Part shown: piece after piece, positions 15,304 through 17,447 of the stretch
How positions within the stretch are numbered: position 1 is the first letter of the stretch
Layout: each line of letters begins with the position of its first letter
NCBI GenBank assembly: GCA_964584495.1
Contig: CAZPAH010000056.1
Location: 1-17,447 of the forward strand
Length of the DNA stretch: 17,447 nt
Direction of reading: 5' to 3'
DNA from: CAZPAH01 sp964584495
GTDB taxonomy: Bacteria > Krumholzibacteriota > Krumholzibacteriia > Krumholzibacteriales > Krumholzibacteriaceae
Translations under genes and position numbers: made by a program
Notes under the pieces: generated by a model
The model's input: the letters and a program-made list of their open reading frames with translations, nothing else
Told to the model about the DNA's origin: nothing
The model's database searches: none

Positions 15304-15328
15304 TCAAGAATCGGCTGGTTTTTCTTGA
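15304..15328. repeat. Inverted repeat in the mrfB/M23 peptidase divergent gap
   Basis: TCAAGAA (15304-15310) and TTCTTGA (15322-15328) are perfect 7-bp arms around 11 nt. The right arm overlaps the -35 box of the plus-strand promoter, and the left arm lies 14 nt upstream of the mrfB ATG. The position fits an operator, but no cognate regulator gene is present here. Confidence 0.4.
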
Positions 15329-15354
15329 CTCATTAAGTCGTTTATGGATATCTT
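15325..15354 (+). promoter_or_regulatory. Probable sigma70-type promoter of the M23 peptidase gene
   Basis: TTGACT (-35, 15325-15330), an 18-nt spacer, and TATCTT (-10, 15349-15354). The predicted start near 15361 leaves only about 18 nt of leader before ATG 15379, which has no clear Shine-Dalgarno site. Confidence 0.55.
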
Positions 15355-15378
15355 TCTGCAAGTTGAGCAGACTGCATC

Positions 15379-16737
15379 ATGAATAGAAACAATACCATAA
15401 CGGCTGTTCTGATCGCCGCGGCGATGGCTACGATACTCTACCTGTCGGGAAAGGATAACAGGGCATCCGAACCGGACGGAATAGCGAGCGGGCCGTTGCC
15501 GGAGATACCTTTGACGGAAGATGTCGCCCCCGCCCCACCCGAGCCGACCTATGAAGGGGTGGTAGGAAAGAATTCCAGCTTCTTCGACTTGATGCTCGCA
15601 TGCGAGCTGGCTCCCGAGCAGATAAACAGGATCGCCACCGCAACGAAACCGGTCTACAACTTCAGGAAGATATATCCCGGCCAGAGATACGAGATCTACT
15701 CGGACAGCAGCGGCGCGTTTGAAAAAATAACTTTCTCGATAAATGACGAATGCTACGTGGAGATATTATCTAGCGATGAGGGGGTCGAAGCGGAGAGGAA
15801 GGAATACCCCTTCGAGACCGAGATCAAACAAGCCTCCGGCATAATCACCCAATCCCTTTTCATGTCCCTGTCCGAGCAGGGACTTCCCGCCGAGCTGGGA
15901 GTCAAGCTTGTGGACCTCTTCGCCTGGAATATCGATTTCTTCTCCGACATAAGGAAGAACGATTACTTCCGGGTGATATACGAGGAGAAGAGGCTCCTCG
16001 ACGGCCCCGATCGGAAAGAGAAGACAAGGATAGGTAAAATCATCTCGGCGGAGTTCAATACGGAAGGGACCAGCCATTACGCGTTCCTCTTCGACAACGG
16101 CGGGGAATTCGCGGACTACTTCGACGAGGAAGGCAAATCGCTGCGAAAAGAGCTCCTCAGGGCCCCCCTTTCCTACACGCGGATAAGCTCCAGTTTCAGC
16201 AGGCGAAGATTCCACCCGATACTCCATAGATACGCCCCCCATCTCGGGATCGACTATGCCGCCCCCGAGGGCACGCCCGTAATGTCTACGGGTGACGGCG
16301 TAGTCCTCGCCGCGGCGAGAAAGAAGGCCAACGGGAATTACATAAAGATCAGGCACAAAAACAACTACATCAGCTACTACCTGCATCTCAGCCGGTTCGC
16401 AAAAGGGATAAGGCAGGGCACCAGGGTCACCCAGGGACAGGTGATCGGATATGTGGGAGCGACGGGATACGCGACCGGTCCCCATCTCGATTACAGGATC
16501 AAGAAGGACGGGCGGTTCGTCAACCCGCGCTCGCTCGAGCTCCCGCCCGCCAAGCCGGTAGGGGCCGAAATGATGGCGGCCTTCAATCTACTCAAAGCCG
16601 AGCAAATTGCGATCCTCCAGGAAATACCGATAAAGGATCCAAGAAGCCATTACTATGCAGACAACACCGAGGGGAAAGAGGATACCAGACGCTTGAGCGC
16701 CCCGCCGGTAAGCCGGGTCGATCAAGCCCGGGATTGA
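15379..16737 (+). CDS. M23 family metallopeptidase (MepM-like cell-wall endopeptidase)
   Basis: Probable zinc endopeptidase cutting peptidoglycan cross-links in the periplasm. The 452 aa begin with an N-terminal signal or anchor helix (about 7-23) and a Pro-rich linker to about 57. Residues 58-130 resemble an OapA/LysM-like module (SFFDLMLACELAPEQINRIA, IYPGQRYEIY), the arrangement of MepM and relatives. Residues 262-388 are the LytM/M23 domain: SSFSRRRFHPIL, then HLGIDYAAPEGTPV with His288 and Asp292 as zinc ligands, YLHLS with His336, and TGPHLDYR with His369. The usual HxH is here HxD: Asp371 replaces the second His. The C-terminal 60 residues are low-similarity tail. queH starts 5 nt after the stop, so the two are probably co-transcribed from the promoter at 15325-15354. 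Confidence 0.88.
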   Translation: MNRNNTITAVLIAAAMATILYLSGKDNRASEPDGIASGPLPEIPLTEDVAPAPPEPTYEGVVGKNSSFFDLMLACELAPEQINRIATATKPVYNFRKIYPGQRYEIYSDSSGAFEKITFSINDECYVEILSSDEGVEAERKEYPFETEIKQASGIITQSLFMSLSEQGLPAELGVKLVDLFAWNIDFFSDIRKNDYFRVIYEEKRLLDGPDRKEKTRIGKIISAEFNTEGTSHYAFLFDNGGEFADYFDEEGKSLRKELLRAPLSYTRISSSFSRRRFHPILHRYAPHLGIDYAAPEGTPVMSTGDGVVLAAARKKANGNYIKIRHKNNYISYYLHLSRFAKGIRQGTRVTQGQVIGYVGATGYATGPHLDYRIKKDGRFVNPRSLELPPAKPVGAEMMAAFNLLKAEQIAILQEIPIKDPRSHYYADNTEGKEDTRRLSAPPVSRVDQARD

Positions 16738-16742
16738 TCTCC

Positions 16743-17297
16743 ATGGAAAAGATCCTGGTACATTCATGCTGCGCCTCCTGCGCGATATACGTTCTCGGCA
16801 GGCTCCGTGAACGGTTCGACGCGACGGCATATTTCTACAACCCTAATATACACCCCCATGATGAATACCTTCTCAGGCTGGACGAGATGAGAAGGGTCTG
16901 CGATGATCTGGGGATAGAGCTTATAGTCGGCCGGGATGAGCCCGAGACCTGGTGGAAAGCGATCGAGCCGTTTAGAGATAAGCCGGAAAAAAGCGAGCGC
17001 TGCTGGGAATGCTACAGGATGAGGCTTTACGATACCGCTTCGATGGCGTCGCAGATGGGTACCGGTATCTTCACGACGACCCTATCGGTCAGCCCGCACA
17101 AGATTTATTCCCATATAGTGGAGGAAGGCAGGCTGGCCGCAGCCCGGTTCAACCTGCTTTTTCACGCGGAAGACTTCAAGAAAAGGGACGGATTCAAGAA
17201 ATCCATCGAGCTGGGAAGAAGATTGAACCTCACGAGACAGAGCTACTGCGGCTGCCTCCTCAGCCTCGAGGAGGCGAAACGTAGGAAGGGATGTTAA
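16743..17297 (+). CDS. queH: Epoxyqueuosine reductase QueH
   Basis: Catalyses the last step of queuosine tRNA modification, epoxyqueuosine to queuosine, as the non-cobalamin alternative to QueG. With ATG 16743 it is 184 aa, the normal length; a TTG at 16734 overlapping the upstream stop would add three residues. Family motifs are present: HSCCASC at 7-13, YNPNIHPHDEYLLR at 32-45, CWECYRMRL at 87-95, FTTTLSVSPHK at 110-120 and SYCGC at 167-171. These Cys residues ligate the [4Fe-4S] cluster and an adjacent metal in characterised QueH. It lies 5 nt after the M23 peptidase stop with only a weak ribosome site, so coupling to upstream translation is likely. No other queuosine gene is in the window. 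Confidence 0.93.
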   Translation: MEKILVHSCCASCAIYVLGRLRERFDATAYFYNPNIHPHDEYLLRLDEMRRVCDDLGIELIVGRDEPETWWKAIEPFRDKPEKSERCWECYRMRLYDTASMASQMGTGIFTTTLSVSPHKIYSHIVEEGRLAAARFNLLFHAEDFKKRDGFKKSIELGRRLNLTRQSYCGCLLSLEEAKRRKGC

Positions 17298-17381
17298 AAA
17301 CCGGGGCCGCCGGCGGACCGTGATCCACAGGCAGCCCCATATTCAGCAAGCAAGTCCGAATAATACCCCGGCCTCAATCCC

Positions 17382-17447
17382 TTAATCCGCCGAGATCGCC
17401 TCAACCGGACAAACCTCGACGCAGGCGCCGCAATCGGTGCAGAGCTC
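17382..17447 (-). CDS. C-terminal fragment of a [4Fe-4S] ferredoxin-like protein, cut by the window edge
   Basis: The minus strand from the window end encodes 21 residues and a TAA: ELCTDCGACVEVCPVEAI and SAD. This is a [4Fe-4S] motif, CxxCxxCxxxCP, at the extreme C-terminus, as in small 2[4Fe-4S] ferredoxins or ferredoxin-tailed enzymes. The start and the rest of the protein are outside the window, so length and partner are unknown. It converges on queH across an 84-nt gap that holds a CCGCCGGCGG palindrome at 17307-17316 but no terminator with a T-run. Confidence 0.75.
   Translation of the reverse strand, partial: ELCTDCGACVEVCPVEAISAD

Noticed and set aside
17301..17371. CCGGGG / CCCCGG arms and CCGCCGGCGG palindrome after queH as a bidirectional terminator
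   Set aside because: The outer arms are about 60 nt apart, the palindrome has no loop, and there is no T-run.
1..17447. CRISPR array, tRNA or rRNA gene, insertion sequence or phage gene
   Set aside because: Reading both strands, I found no regularly spaced repeats, cloverleaf, transposase or integrase motif, or terminal repeats.

Overview
The window reads as a chromosomal segment of a Gram-negative, respiring, free-living bacterium. The evidence is two secreted proteins ending in a PNPFNP-type FlgD/T9SS-like C-terminal domain, an outer-membrane beta-barrel, a lipoprotein with a lipobox, a Tat-exported hydrolase and a complete succinate dehydrogenase operon. Moderately GC-rich DNA with frequent ATA (Ile) and AGG/AGA (Arg) codons, frequent TTG/GTG starts, and the C-terminal sorting-like domains suggest a candidate phylum of the FCB neighbourhood (for example Krumholzibacteriota, Eisenbacteria, Latescibacterota or Zixibacteria). 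That placement is inference only. No IS element, phage gene, tRNA, rRNA or CRISPR array is visible, and coding density is very high.

Layout. (a) 79-4555, plus strand: a secreted multi-domain beta-sandwich protein, a secreted GH43-like five-bladed propeller glycosidase, a small outer-membrane beta-barrel protein, and pyrE (orotate phosphoribosyltransferase). (b) 4632-9841, minus strand: reading 5' to 3' on that strand, sdhC-sdhD-sdhA-sdhB (complex II) from a good sigma70-type promoter, then a Tat-exported glycosylasparaginase-like Ntn hydrolase and a LolA-like lipoprotein. (c) 10053-11888, plus strand: a stand-alone asparagine-synthetase-like protein lacking the N-terminal catalytic Cys, divergent from sdhC and with its own clear promoter. 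(d) 11900-15290, minus strand: an mrfB-mrfA (yprB-yprA) pair, a DEDDh exonuclease and a DUF1998 helicase, the mitomycin-repair pair known from Bacillus. (e) 15379-17297, plus strand: an M23 envelope metallopeptidase and queH (epoxyqueuosine reductase). (f) The 3' edge holds the C-terminus of a minus-strand [4Fe-4S] ferredoxin-like protein.

How the parts work together. The sdh operon is a self-contained respiratory module. mrfAB is a DNA-repair module. The secreted glycosidase-like protein, glycosylasparaginase and lipoprotein suggest glycan or glycopeptide scavenging in or outside the envelope. The most open-ended item is the Cys-less asparagine-synthetase-like enzyme, which has no obvious partner. 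I did not find a clear new multi-gene system. The unusual points are modest: the Cys-less AsnB-like protein, an Asp in place of the second His of the M23 HxH motif, the paired sorting-domain proteins, and several promoter or operator-like structures.
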